In this document: piece by piece, positions 26,610 through 35,467 of the stretch
Layout of the letters: each line of letters opens with the position of its first letter
Numbering within the stretch: position 1 is the first letter of the stretch
DNA from: Microbacterium sp. LWS13-1.2
Lineage (GTDB): Bacteria > Actinomycetota > Actinomycetes > Actinomycetales > Microbacteriaceae
Direction: 5' to 3'
Assembly (NCBI RefSeq): GCF_040144835.1
Contig: NZ_CP151632.1
Location: 3,224,001-3,288,000 of the forward strand
DNA length: 64,000 nt
Translations under genes and position numbers: made by a program
Notes under the pieces: model-generated
Told to the model about the DNA's origin: nothing
The model's input: the letters and a program-made list of their open reading frames with translations, nothing else
The model's database searches: none

Positions 26610-27965
26610 GTGACTCATCAGAACCCACGCCCCACTTCCTCCTCGTTCCCCCGCCGGGGAAGCTACGCCGAGGCGAGCCGGATCGGCGCGCTGCTGCGGA
26701 AGGAAGCCGTCGGCGGCGCGCTCCTCGTGGCCGCTGCGGTCGTCGCCCTCATCTGGGCCAACAGCCCCGCGGCGGATTCGTACTTCGCGCTGCGGGACTT
26801 CACCGTCGGCTACGCTCCGTGGCACCTTGACCTCTCGCTGGGCACCTGGGCGGCGGACGGACTCCTCGCGATCTTCTTCTTCCTCGTGGGACTCGAGCTC
26901 AAGCGCGAGGTCGTCGTCGGCGACCTTCGCGATTTCCGCACCGCGATCGTCCCCGTCGCCGCGGCGGTCGGCGGAGTGGTCGTCCCGGCCGTGATCTACA
27001 CGGCCGTCGTGTGGAACCACCCCAGCCTGGCGGTCGGCTGGGCGATCCCGACGGCCACCGACATCGCGTTCGCGGTGGCGGTTCTGGCGCTGGTCGGCTC
27101 CCATCTGCCGAGCCCGCTCCGGATCTTCCTGCTCACGCTCGCGGTCGTCGACGACCTCATCGCGATCCTCATCATCGCCATCTTCTACACCAGCGAGATC
27201 GACGTGGTTGCGCTCGTCATCTCGCTGGCCGTGATCGCCGTCTACGGCTTCCTCGCCCTGCGGTACCAGGCGGTGTTCCACCTCAAGCCCGCCGCCGCAT
27301 GGATGATCCTGCTCCCGATCGGCTTCGCCGCGTGGGCCTTCATGCACGCCTCGGGTGTTCACGCCACGATCGCGGGCGTCGCTCTCGCGTTCACGATCCC
27401 GGTCAGGCCGCCGAAGGGCGGTGCGGTGACGTCACGCGACGGCGGACTCGCCGAGGAGTTCGAGCATCGGTTCCGGCCGCTCTCGACGGGCTTCGCGGTG
27501 CCGGTCTTCGCCTTCTTCGCGGCGGGCGTCGCACTCGGCGGCGTCGAGGGCATCACGCGGGCGATCACGGACCCCGTCACGATCGGCGTCGTGGCGGGGC
27601 TGGTGCTGGGCAAGCCGATCGGGATCGTGCTCACGACCCGTGTGCTCACCGCTGCGACGCGGGCACGCCTCGACCCCGCGCTGCGCTGGATCGACCTCAT
27701 CGGCGTGGGCATCCTTGCGGGGATCGGCTTCACGGTCTCATTGTTGGTCGCCGAGCTCAGTTTCGGCGCGGACAGTCCGCACAACGACGACGCCAAGATC
27801 GCCATCATGGTCGCGTCCGTGGTCGCTTCGCTCGCGGCATCCGTGATCCTCCTGGCGCGCAACCGTCGCTACAAGCGCATCGCCGCCGAGGACGCCGTCG
27901 ACGCCGACGGGGACGGCATCCCGGATGTCTACGAACGGGACGCGACCGGCGACGACCCGCGCTGA
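26610..27965 (+). CDS. nhaA: Na+/H+ antiporter NhaA with a C-terminal calcium-loop-like tail
   Basis: 451 residues, eleven to twelve helices. [19 protein letters not shown] opens the transporter domain, [15 protein letters not shown] holds the ion-binding Asp pair together with [18 protein letters not shown], and [16 protein letters not shown] is the pH-sensor region. No ATG fits the N-terminus; GTG 26610 gives the expected start. After the last helix the protein adds about 30 residues including D-A-D-G-D-G-I-P-D, an EF-hand/thrombospondin-3-like calcium loop not normally part of NhaA. It exports Na+ in exchange for protons. Confidence 0.88.
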   Translation: MTHQNPRPTSSSFPRRGSYAEASRIGALLRKEAVGGALLVAAAVVALIWANSPAADSYFALRDFTVGYAPWHLDLSLGTWAADGLLAIFFFLVGLELKREVVVGDLRDFRTAIVPVAAAVGGVVVPAVIYTAVVWNHPSLAVGWAIPTATDIAFAVAVLALVGSHLPSPLRIFLLTLAVVDDLIAILIIAIFYTSEIDVVALVISLAVIAVYGFLALRYQAVFHLKPAAAWMILLPIGFAAWAFMHASGVHATIAGVALAFTIPVRPPKGGAVTSRDGGLAEEFEHRFRPLSTGFAVPVFAFFAAGVALGGVEGITRAITDPVTIGVVAGLVLGKPIGIVLTTRVLTAATRARLDPALRWIDLIGVGILAGIGFTVSLLVAELSFGADSPHNDDAKIAIMVASVVASLAASVILLARNRRYKRIAAEDAVDADGDGIPDVYERDATGDDPR

Positions 27966-28019
27966 CGTGCGCACTCGCCGGCGACCCTTCTCTGGGGTGC
28001 CGTCAGGAGATCGGCGATA

Positions 28020-28688
28020 TCAGCCGTGGTCGTGGTCGTGGTCGTTGTGTTCGTCCTCGAGGAGCATGCCGACGGAGGTGGCGCAGGCGTCGCCGCGCCA
28101 GGCTTCGACGCCTTCTCGGATGGCGAAGCCGGCAATGACGAGGCCGGCGATGGCGTCAGCCCACCACCAGCCGAGGAGGCTGTTGAGGAGGAGACCCGCG
28201 AGGACCGCGGCAGCCAGGTAGGTGCAGAACAGCGTCTGCTTGGAGTCGGCGACGGCGGTGGCGGAACCGAGTTCGCGGCCCGTGCGTCGTTCGGCCAGGG
28301 AGAGGAACGGCATGATGATCACGCTGAGCGCGGTGATGATGATGCCGAGCGCAGTGTGCTCCGCCTCGACTCGTCCCAGCAGCGTCAGCAGCGATGTGAT
28401 GACGACGTAGATCGCGAGGGAGAAGAACGCGACGGCGATGACACGCAGAGTGGGCTTCTCCCAGCGTTCCGGGTCCCGGCGGGTGAATTGCCAGGCCACC
28501 GCGGCAGCGGAGAGGACCTCGATGGTGGAGTCCAGGCCGAAGGCGATCAGCGCGCCGGAGGAGGCGATGCTGCCGGCGGTGATCGCGACGATCGCTTCGA
28601 TCAGGTTGTAGGCGATCGTGGCGGTGACGATCCAGCGGATCCGTCGCTGCAGGACGGCGCGGCGGGCGGCCGCGAGGGTGATGCTCAT
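28020..28688 (-). CDS. cation diffusion facilitator (heavy-metal exporter)
   Basis: 222 residues with about six helices. Helix 2 carries FGLDSTIEV and helix 5 DAIAGLVIAG, which place the metal-binding Asp residues of CDF proteins. The short form lacks the usual cytoplasmic metal-binding domain but ends in a His/Asp-rich tail (HNDHDHDHG) that could substitute for it. Its ATG overlaps the ArsR regulator's stop by ATGA. The two form a regulated metal-efflux unit, probably for Cd, Zn or Co. Confidence 0.85.
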   Translation of the reverse strand: MSITLAAARRAVLQRRIRWIVTATIAYNLIEAIVAITAGSIASSGALIAFGLDSTIEVLSAAAVAWQFTRRDPERWEKPTLRVIAVAFFSLAIYVVITSLLTLLGRVEAEHTALGIIITALSVIIMPFLSLAERRTGRELGSATAVADSKQTLFCTYLAAAVLAGLLLNSLLGWWWADAIAGLVIAGFAIREGVEAWRGDACATSVGMLLEDEHNDHDHDHG

Positions 28689-29023
28689 GCGCAGCTGCAG
28701 CCTTCCCCGTCACAGCATTCCGGTTCGACAACGAGAACGACCTGCAGCAGTTCATTGAGCGCCGGCGCGAGGTGAGAGTCACCGAGCCGATACTGACTGC
28801 GACGGCCGTCAGGGGTCGCCTTAACGAGACCACAGCCGCGGAGACACGCCAGTTGGTTGGACATCACCTGCCGGGAGACGCCCAACGTGTCCGCGAGGTC
28901 CGACGGATAGGCCGGCGCCTCCCGCAACGCCAGCAGGATGCCCACTCGTGTCGGATCCGACAAAGCGTGGCCGAACCGGGCGAGCGCTGCGGTATGCGTG
29001 ACGGTAACCGTGGGAGCGAGCAT
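28685..29023 (-). CDS. ArsR/SmtB-family metal-sensing repressor
   Basis: 112 residues of winged helix: ALSDPTRVGILLALREAP (helix 3 region), DLADTLGVSRQVMSNQL (recognition helix), GRRSQYRLGD (wing). The C-terminus ends in a cysteine cluster, E-C-C-D-G-E-G-C-S-C-A, typical of a soft-metal sensor such as CadC/CmtR types. It would repress itself and the coupled CDF exporter until metal binds. The ATG at 29023 is preferred; a GTG three codons earlier is possible. Confidence 0.88.
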   Translation of the reverse strand: MLAPTVTVTHTAALARFGHALSDPTRVGILLALREAPAYPSDLADTLGVSRQVMSNQLACLRGCGLVKATPDGRRSQYRLGDSHLAPALNELLQVVLVVEPECCDGEGCSCA

Positions 29024-29280
29024 GGCGCCCACAATACAGCGACTCGTGAATTAAGGTAACGATGTACCCAGTCCTCCTCTTCGAGCGCGAGAGTGCAGCG
29101 GTCGTCCGCAGCTGCGTCCCGGGCTTTCGCCGGCCAGTACCCAGGCCGGCCAGGCCCAGCGCCGTGCCCGTGCCGTCCTCGAGCTGCGGAGCCACGCCGG
29201 ACGGAGGCTTCCTTCCGTCTCGACCCCTCTGCTAGCTAGCTTCCGAGAGGTACGCAGGGTCACCTGAGGAGACGCAGAGA

Positions 29281-30397
29281 ATGGCTGATAAGCCGTACAT
29301 CATCCTGTTCATGTCGGACGATGTGAGGTGGGGTGACCTCGGCTGCTACGGCGGCGGTGAGAACCGCGGTGCGCCGACGCCGAACCTCGATCGTCTCGCG
29401 GTCGAAGGTCTGCAGTTCATGTCGTTCTACGGCCAGCCGAGCTGCACGCCGGGACGCGCCGCCGCGCTGACCGGGCGCCTTCCGATCCGCAGCGGGATGA
29501 CGACGGTGGCGTTCCCAGGCCAGGGCGGGGGTCTCCCGGCAGCCGAGTGGACGCTACCTGAACACCGCCAAGCTGCACCAGCCGAATCTGCCGCACCCGG
29601 ACTTCGAGGGCGCCTCGCTGGCCAAGTCGAAGTACCTCGACTCCCTCGTCGAGCTCGACCACCGCGTCGGCCAGGTCGTCGACAAGGTGCGTGAGCTCGG
29701 CATCGCCGAGAACACACTGATCATCTGGACCACCGACAACGGCGCCTGGCAGGACGTCTACCCCGACTGCGGCTACACGCCATACCGCGGCACGAAGGGC
29801 ACAGACTACGAAGGCGGCAGCCGGGTGCCGGCGATCGCCTGGTGGCCCGGGACGATCGAGGCCGGTCGCCGCAACTCCGAGATCGTCGGCGCGCTCGACC
29901 TCATGGCCACCTTCGCGAGCGTCGCCGGGGTCGAGCTTCCCACCGAGGATCGCGAGGGTCAGCCCACCATCTTCGACAGCTACGACCAGACCGCACTACT
30001 CAACGGCGAAGGACCCTCCACGCGTGACCACTGGCTCTACATGACCGAGACGGAGATGATCCCGGGCGCGATCCGGATCGGCAAATGGAAGGCCGTGTGG
30101 AACATCCGCGACGGCTGGCGCGGGCCCGCCTCGTACACCGCGATCGTGCCGGAATTGTTCGACCTCTGGCAGGACCCGCAGGAGCGCTACGACATCTTCA
30201 TGACGAGCTATGCCGAGAAGACCTGGCAGGCCCCCCAGATGGCCGCACGACTGCTGAGCGTGATCCCCACCTACCAGAAGTACCCCAACCGGCTGATCCA
30301 AACCGCGGGGATCAGCTACGCAATGTTCGAGGTCGAGGACGCCCAGGTGCAGGAGCAGCTCGCCAAGATGCTGCACGGGCTCTCATCGGCCGGATGA
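29281..30397 (+). pseudogene. arylsulfatase with internal deletion and frameshift
   Basis: The first 91 codons are a normal formylglycine-dependent sulfatase: LFMSDDVRWGDLGCYGGG holds the metal-binding Asp pair, and C-T-P-G-R at residues 55-59 is the cysteine converted to formylglycine. At about 29553 the frame shifts and resumes at YLNTAKLHQPNLPHPDFEG, well into the second half, then continues to a normal end (TTDNGAWQDVYPDCGYTPY). Roughly 100 residues are missing. The junction shares about five bases, ACGCT. A good ribosome binding site (GAGGAGACGCAGAG) remains. Confidence 0.82.
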
Positions 30398-30943
30398 GGT
30401 GGAGACCCTCCCCGCTGCAGGGCGATAGCGGAGGGTGACGATCTCGAAGGGCCGCAGCTCGAGCGTCGTGGAGGGCCCAACCCACGGAGCGCCGGTCGCG
30501 CGCTCGAGCAGGTCGGTGCGCCCGCACCTCGCGGCGTCGAAGAGCGCCGTCACCGAGACGGATCCCCGACCGCCGGCCGATTCGTACAGCCGGAGGATGA
30601 CGTCGCCCGACGCGTCGTCGGCCAGCTTCACGGTCTCGGTGACGACGGTCTCGCTCCGCACGGCGAACAGGGCTGCCGCGGCGTGGTCTCCGACCACGGG
30701 CCGTGCGGGCCGGTTGAGCCGGTACCCCTCGGCGACGGCGTCCGCGTCGAGCGGCAGGTGGTGGCCGCGCGGTGAGACCGCCTTGAGGATGCTGCCGTCC
30801 GGGCGGTACGCCAGACCCTCGACCTGGAAGCCCGGGCGGTCGGCCGTGAAGCCGAGGTCGCACACGATCTCGGTGTGCTGCGGGCTCCACCCCTCGCGGA
30901 GCCGCCCTGAGAGCCGGAACCACGCGCCGGACGGTGAGATCAT
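30383..30943 (-). pseudogene. GH38 alpha-mannosidase remnant (N- and C-terminal pieces joined)
   Basis: Leftward frame starting near 30943 with WFRLSGRLREGW, DLGFTADRPGFQVEGLAYRP and D-G-S-I-L-K-A-V-S-P-R, the N-terminal beta domain of actinobacterial GH38 mannosidases. After LPLDA it passes in frame to AEGYRLNRPARPV and a C-terminal beta-sandwich (RPFEIVTLRYRP). The whole catalytic (beta/alpha) barrel, hundreds of residues, is missing. The true N-terminus is also probably lost where the DUF1990 gene begins. It overlaps the end of the convergent sulfatase by 15 bp. Confidence 0.6.
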
Positions 30944-30949
30944 CGGAGA

Positions 30950-31462
30950 ATGCTCCCAGACGAGGGGATGTCGCTGACCCGGCCCGCGGATCCGCAGTGG
31001 CGGGGGCCGGCTGGTGGGTTCCGCCGGTGGGAGAGGTCGGCCGAGCTGGGCCGCGGCGACGAGGTCTGGCGCTGGGCGAGCCGCGAGGTGCTGCGGTGGG
31101 GGATCAAGACCCGGAGCGGATTCACCGTGACGCCGGGCGACGCGGTGACCGCGGGGGACCGGCCGGTCATCACTGCGCATCCTTTCGGCTTCGCGGTGCG
31201 TGAACCCGTCGAGGTGGTCGAGGTGGTGCAGGAGAGCGATCGGGTCGGTTTCGCCTACCGCACACTGCCCGGGCATCCCGTGAGCGGCGAGGAGGCGTTC
31301 ATCGTCCACCGCAACGGCGACGCGGTGATCCTGACGGTCCGCTCCCTCACCCGCGCCAGTCCGCGCGGGGGATGGCGGGCGGCCTACCCAGCGCTGCTGG
31401 TGGCGCAGCGCGTGGCGCGGCGGCGCTACTTCCGGGCGCTGCGCGTACGGGCTCCGCGATGA
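30950..31462 (+). CDS. DUF1990 family protein
   Basis: 170 residues. GFRRWERSAELGRGDEVWRW, WGIKTRSGFTV and AYRTLPGHPVSGEEAF are typical of the DUF1990 fold, a small domain of unknown function widespread in actinobacteria. The start is uncertain: ATG 30950 or ATG 30968 (GAGGGG lies directly before the latter but too close). The beginning lies at the broken end of the GH38 remnant, so its promoter may be new. Confidence 0.75.
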   Translation: MLPDEGMSLTRPADPQWRGPAGGFRRWERSAELGRGDEVWRWASREVLRWGIKTRSGFTVTPGDAVTAGDRPVITAHPFGFAVREPVEVVEVVQESDRVGFAYRTLPGHPVSGEEAFIVHRNGDAVILTVRSLTRASPRGGWRAAYPALLVAQRVARRRYFRALRVRAPR

Positions 31463-31497
31463 TCGATCGGGACGGGCTCTGATGCCTGTGGGCCCGC

Positions 31498-32352
31498 TCA
31501 ATCGCCCGCGGCCAGGACGTCTTTCATCGTCGGCGTGAGCTCCGCCGCGAGCTCCCGCGCGAGGAAGCCGAGGCCGATGCGCTCGGTGAGCCGCGTGCCC
31601 GCGCGGGCGTGGGACCACGCGCCCCAGACCGCGGCCCGTTCGGGCTCGACGCCGCGAGCGGCGAAGCCGGCGATCGCACCGGCGCGCACATCGCCGCTCC
31701 CGGAGGTTCCGAGCCCGGGACCACCCTCATCGATCCGCCAGGAACGGCCGTCGGGGTGGGCGGTGAGCCCGTAGCAGCTGACGACGGCGTCGAATCGCCG
31801 TGCGATCTCGAGGAGGTCTGCGGGGTCGTCGGCGTCGGCAAGGGGACGGCCGAGGAGGATCGCCGCCTCCTCCTTGTTCGCAGTGAGGATCAGCGTGTCG
31901 GGCAGTGCACTTCGGTCGATGTCGGGCAGCACTCCCACCGCGAACGCGTCCAGCACGAGGCAGGCGGGTGCCGTTTCGGCGACGGCAAGCACCGTCGCCC
32001 GCGTCTCCGCGGGATCGTCGAAGCCCGGACCGATGAGAACCGCGTCCGCCGAGCCGAGGTGCTCCCCCAGGCGTCCCTCCAGCGGTGCGTCGGCGTCGTC
32101 GGGGAGCGCGTAGATGCCTGCCTCGGGCAGCGCGATGCCCACGTGGGCGTCGATCGATCCCGGCACCGCGAGGGCGACACGGCCGGCGCCGACGCGGAGC
32201 GCGGCCTCGCCGGCCAGGATCACGGCACCGGGGGAACTGCGCGCGCCTCCGACGATCACGATCTCGCCGCGGCTCTTCTTCGAGTCGCCTGGCGCCGGGA
32301 GGCCCCACTCCCGCAGCACGGCCGCGGTGACGAGCTCACTCGGGTTCGACAT
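31498..32352 (-). CDS. nnrD: ADP/ATP-dependent NAD(P)H-hydrate dehydratase
   Basis: 284 residues of the ribokinase-like CARKD family. KSRGEIVIVGGARSSPGAV is the N-terminal strand, LIGPGFDDP the phosphate region, LTANKEEAAILLG the N-x-x-E-A substrate loop, and GTSGSGDVRAGAIAGFAARG the anion-hole/catalytic Asp (G-S-G-D) motif. It repairs hydrated NAD(P)H. The epimerase half (NnrE) is not present. Its start overlaps the end of the phosphatase gene by 17 bp, within a leftward four-gene cluster. Confidence 0.88.
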   Translation of the reverse strand: MSNPSELVTAAVLREWGLPAPGDSKKSRGEIVIVGGARSSPGAVILAGEAALRVGAGRVALAVPGSIDAHVGIALPEAGIYALPDDADAPLEGRLGEHLGSADAVLIGPGFDDPAETRATVLAVAETAPACLVLDAFAVGVLPDIDRSALPDTLILTANKEEAAILLGRPLADADDPADLLEIARRFDAVVSCYGLTAHPDGRSWRIDEGGPGLGTSGSGDVRAGAIAGFAARGVEPERAAVWGAWSHARAGTRLTERIGLGFLARELAAELTPTMKDVLAAGD

Positions 32353-33061
32353 CGGGGTTCCCGGGGTGGACGGTGACCTCGGCGCCCTCGCGCTGCAGGT
32401 GCGTCACATCGGCGAAGGTCTCCAGGCGCCATCCGTCCGAGGTTCGCACGAGGTGCGTGACCGACGCGTTGAGCACCGTGTGCCCGGCCGCGAAGTCGAG
32501 GAGCTCCTCCTCGCGCACCGGCAGCAGGATATAGAGCAGCAGCATCACGACCGCGTCGTGCGCGACGAGCAGCGCGCGCCGCCCCGGCTGCTCGAGGCCG
32601 TCGCGCAGGAACGACCGCAGGCGCAGTGCCACGTCCGCCCACGACTCGCCGCCGGGCGGGCGGTGGTAGAACTTGCCGAGGTGGAGCCTGCGCTCCGTCT
32701 CCTCGGGATGCATGCGCGCGACGCCGCTGCGCGTCAGCAGGTCGAGCACTCCGAGCTCGCGGTCGCGCAGCCGTTCGTCGGCCGTCACGGGAACGGCGGG
32801 CTCGGCATCGCCGAGCGCGATCGCGAGGGTCTGCCGTGCTCGCGCATACGGCGAGACCCAGAAGAGGTCGACGTCGTCGCGATGCCCGTCGAGCCATCGG
32901 CCGAGCGCCCGCGCCTGCTCTTCACCGGTAGGGGAGAGCGGCACGTCGGCGTCGCGGATGTCGAGCGGGATCCGGTCCACGCCGTCGATCTCGGCCTGCG
33001 TGGCGGCGACATTGCCGACGCTCTCGCCGTGCCGCACGAGCCATAGTTCGTCCACCGCCAT
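32336..33061 (-). CDS. histidine phosphatase (phosphoglycerate-mutase-like)
   Basis: 241 residues. LWLVRHGESVGN contains the R-H-G catalytic phosphohistidine. PLSPTGEEQARALG, WVSPYARARQT, GESWADVALRLR (second acid) and LLVAHDAVVML (second catalytic His) follow in the normal order. Substrate unknown; the position with the nnrD repair gene hints at metabolite housekeeping. GTG/ATG alternatives do not matter because the ATG at 33061 fits the family N-terminus. Confidence 0.88.
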   Translation of the reverse strand: MAVDELWLVRHGESVGNVAATQAEIDGVDRIPLDIRDADVPLSPTGEEQARALGRWLDGHRDDVDLFWVSPYARARQTLAIALGDAEPAVPVTADERLRDRELGVLDLLTRSGVARMHPEETERRLHLGKFYHRPPGGESWADVALRLRSFLRDGLEQPGRRALLVAHDAVVMLLLYILLPVREEELLDFAAGHTVLNASVTHLVRTSDGWRLETFADVTHLQREGAEVTVHPGNPDVEPE

Positions 33062-33067
33062 GCCGGT

Positions 33068-33742
33068 CTACTCGCTCTCCGTCGCGGTGGCGTGGTGCGC
33101 AAGGCCGACCGGCTTGGACTCGCTCGAGCCGCGCTGGCGCAGGAAGATCGACAGCGCGATCATGGCGCCGACGGCCAGGAACTCGGACTGCCAGTTCTGC
33201 AGCGTCCGGTTCCAGAAATCGGGCGAGCCCAGGTACTCCACCCACGGTATGGGCGGCTGTCCGTGCTCGGCGTTCTCCGCGTTCAGCACGACGGTGCCTG
33301 CCAGGGACTGCGCCAGCCATGACAGCACGAAGACCGCACCCATCACGAGCAGCAGCGAGTTGGAGAAGATCGTCTGACGGATGCCGCGAGAGCGGGCCCA
33401 CGAGGGGGAGTCGGGTTGCGCGTGCTCACCGACCATCTGCTCTTCGTCGGTGCCGGGGCCCTCATCACCGGGCTGCTTCGACTCGGGCGAACCGCGCTGC
33501 ACGAACCAGATCGTCGCCGCGATGAAGAGGAAGAACTGCAGGAACTCGGACTGCCAGTTCTCGGCGACGTCGACGACGAACTCCGACGAGGTCACGAAGG
33601 CTCCGAACGCGTCGGGCGGCATCCCGTGCTGCGCCAGCCGCTCGTTGGTCTCGAACCAGCCGGTGATGGATTGCCCCGCGAGCGCGAGCACGAACAGGGC
33701 GCCGAACACGAGGCTGAGGGCGTTGTCGCGAAGCTGTCGCAT
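33068..33742 (-). CDS. DUF6766 membrane protein with internal duplication
   Basis: 224 residues with four hydrophobic segments in two similar halves. Each half has a helix pair followed by W-Q-S-E-F-L and ends in a Q-R-G-S-x-E-S-K motif (residues near 65-90 and 190-215), so the gene arose by tandem duplication. The family is of unknown function and common in Microbacteriaceae. It sits four bases after the small membrane protein gene and seven before the phosphatase. Confidence 0.7.
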   Translation of the reverse strand: MRQLRDNALSLVFGALFVLALAGQSITGWFETNERLAQHGMPPDAFGAFVTSSEFVVDVAENWQSEFLQFFLFIAATIWFVQRGSPESKQPGDEGPGTDEEQMVGEHAQPDSPSWARSRGIRQTIFSNSLLLVMGAVFVLSWLAQSLAGTVVLNAENAEHGQPPIPWVEYLGSPDFWNRTLQNWQSEFLAVGAMIALSIFLRQRGSSESKPVGLAHHATATESE

Positions 33743-33745
33743 GGC

Positions 33746-33871
33746 TCACCGTCCGACCAGGGGAATCGTGATCATGTAGGCGAGGCCGACGGCGAGGACC
33801 GTGATCCACGACCAGAACACCACGGCTTCGCCGCGGCGGGGGCCGGCCTCCTCCGGGATGAAGTCATCCAT
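33746..33871 (-). CDS. 41-residue single-helix membrane protein
   Basis: A short acidic N-terminus (MDDFIPEEAGPRRGE) precedes one transmembrane helix (FWSWITVLAVGLAYMITIPL). AAGGAG eight bases before the ATG and a four-base gap to the DUF6766 gene support it as a real gene, perhaps a small partner of DUF6766. No family is recognised. Confidence 0.65.
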   Translation of the reverse strand: MDDFIPEEAGPRRGEAVVFWSWITVLAVGLAYMITIPLVGR

Positions 33872-33920
33872 CGCGCACTCCTTCCTGATTCCCGATGCTC
33901 CGCTCGAGCCGGAGCTCGCT

Positions 33921-34886
33921 CTACGCGCGCTCCCTGATCGCGTCGAGGAGCCCCTCTCGCGCACGCTCCAAGAAGGAACTCTGGTCCTTGCCGACGGGGT
34001 GGAGGAAGAGCTCGTCGGCGCCGGCGTCGACCAGCGCGCCGAGGCGTTCGGCGACATCCCGCTCATCGGCGGAGATGAGGATGCCGCGCTCGAGCGCCGC
34101 GGTGTCGCCGGGGTCGGCGAGCCGGTCGAAGTCCTCCGGCTGCATGAGGTCCCACATCAGGGCGGGGTCGACGGTCGCCTGGCGCCACTGGTCGGCCGCC
34201 GTCCGCAGCGCTTCGGGGCGGGAGTCGGCGAGGCTCACATGCACCTGCACGGCGCAGGGACCTGTGCCCCCGGCATCCCGGTATGCCGACAGGATCTTCC
34301 CCACCGTCTCGACCTCGTGACCGACCGTCACGACGCCGTCGGCCCATGAGGCGGCCCATGCCGCCGTCTCCGCCGAGGCGGCGGCGGCGCGCAGCGGCGC
34401 CGGGTTCTGCGGCCGAGACCAGACGCGGGCGTCGTGCACCTGGAACGCCCCGTCGTGCGTCACCCGTTCACCGGCGATGAGCCGGCGCATGACGTCGGCG
34501 GCCTGCATCAGGCGGTCCTGTCGCTCGGGCTTGGCGGGCCAGGCGTCGCCGGTGACGTGCTCGTTGAGGGCCTCGCCCGAGCCGAGCGCGCACCAGAAGC
34601 GCCCCTCGAACATCTCCGCGAGCGTCGCCAGCGCCTGGGCGGCGATGACCGGGTGGTACCGCTGTCCGGGGGCGGACACCATGCCCATCGGGAACGACGT
34701 CGTGGCGAGAGCCGCGCCGAGCCAGCTCCAGGCGAAGCCGGACTCGCCCTGCGCGAGTCCCCACGGTGCGAGGTGGTCCGAGCACATCGCGCCGTCGAAG
34801 CCGGCCCGCTCCGCCTCCTGGACGGCGGCGAGCAGGGTCGACGGGGGCAGTTGCTCGTGGGAGGCGTGATATCCGAGGAACACCAT
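33921..34886 (-). CDS. LLM-class (F420/FMN) oxidoreductase, TIGR03885-like
   Basis: 321 residues of a luciferase-like TIM barrel. LGYHASHEQLPPSTLLAAV opens the barrel, GFDGAMCSDHLAPWG holds the conserved S-D-H, and LGSGEALNEHVTG the second cofactor loop. WADGVVTVG and DELFLHPVGKDQ are also typical. Relatives with this N-terminus are annotated as non-F420 flavin oxidoreductases of the TIGR03885 set; the substrate is unknown. GGAG precedes the ATG at 34886. Intact. Confidence 0.82.
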   Translation of the reverse strand: MVFLGYHASHEQLPPSTLLAAVQEAERAGFDGAMCSDHLAPWGLAQGESGFAWSWLGAALATTSFPMGMVSAPGQRYHPVIAAQALATLAEMFEGRFWCALGSGEALNEHVTGDAWPAKPERQDRLMQAADVMRRLIAGERVTHDGAFQVHDARVWSRPQNPAPLRAAAASAETAAWAASWADGVVTVGHEVETVGKILSAYRDAGGTGPCAVQVHVSLADSRPEALRTAADQWRQATVDPALMWDLMQPEDFDRLADPGDTAALERGILISADERDVAERLGALVDAGADELFLHPVGKDQSSFLERAREGLLDAIRERA

Positions 34887-34966
34887 GTTCTCCAGCGTGC
34901 CGGGGGAACGCGGTCCTGGCCACGCCGTTGCACCCCGTGGGGGCACGTGCTAACGACGGTTCCTGC

Positions 34967-35302
34967 TCAGTGCTCGTGGTGCCAGGCGGGCCCGTCCTCA
35001 TGGTGGTCGGGCGGTTCGGGCACGATGTGCAGACCGGTCGTCGAGTTGGCGGTGTAGATGAGAGCCTCCACCCACGCCCGGTTGATCGGCGGCTGTCTGC
35101 TGCCGTAGAACTTGTAGACGAGCGCGGCGTGGGGGTGGATCCAGACGGTCATGCGACCGTTGCCGATGCTGGGATCGTCCTTCCAGCTGAACGAGAAGGA
35201 CTCGCCGCGGCGCAGCTTCGCGCTGATGACCACCATCAGATGTGCCAGGACGCGGTCGTCGAAGTCGGCCTTGACCGTCCCCTCGTAGATGAACTTGCCC
35301 AT
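34967..35302 (-). CDS. DUF7882 protein (Microbacteriaceae; often mislabelled DNA ligase)
   Basis: 111 residues starting MGKFIYEGTVKADFDDRVLA, with LRRGESFSFSWKDD, a GNGRMTVWIHPHAALVYKFY strand and INRAWVEALIYTANS. This small protein is widespread in Microbacteriaceae and is frequently named ATP-dependent DNA ligase, although it has no nucleotidyltransferase motif. The function is unknown. It ends in a His-rich tail (PDHHEDGPAWHHEH). It is good taxonomic evidence for the window. Confidence 0.82.
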   Translation of the reverse strand: MGKFIYEGTVKADFDDRVLAHLMVVISAKLRRGESFSFSWKDDPSIGNGRMTVWIHPHAALVYKFYGSRQPPINRAWVEALIYTANSTTGLHIVPEPPDHHEDGPAWHHEH

Positions 35303-35467
35303 GACGCCTCCGGGTGCTGGGGTCAGGGCGACGGGCCGGAAGCGAGTCCCCACCGGGCCCACGATGCGCCTGAAGCCAGGATGCACCCGATCAGTGCTTC
35401 TTCGCGCCCCCTCGACGCTGGGCGCTGGGCAGCCTCCCCTCGTGCGGGTAGCGTGAAGGAAGGACAG

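Noticed and set aside
34967..35302. ATP-dependent DNA ligase
   Set aside because: The common database name for this family is not supported; there is no nucleotidyltransferase lysine motif and the protein is only 111 residues.
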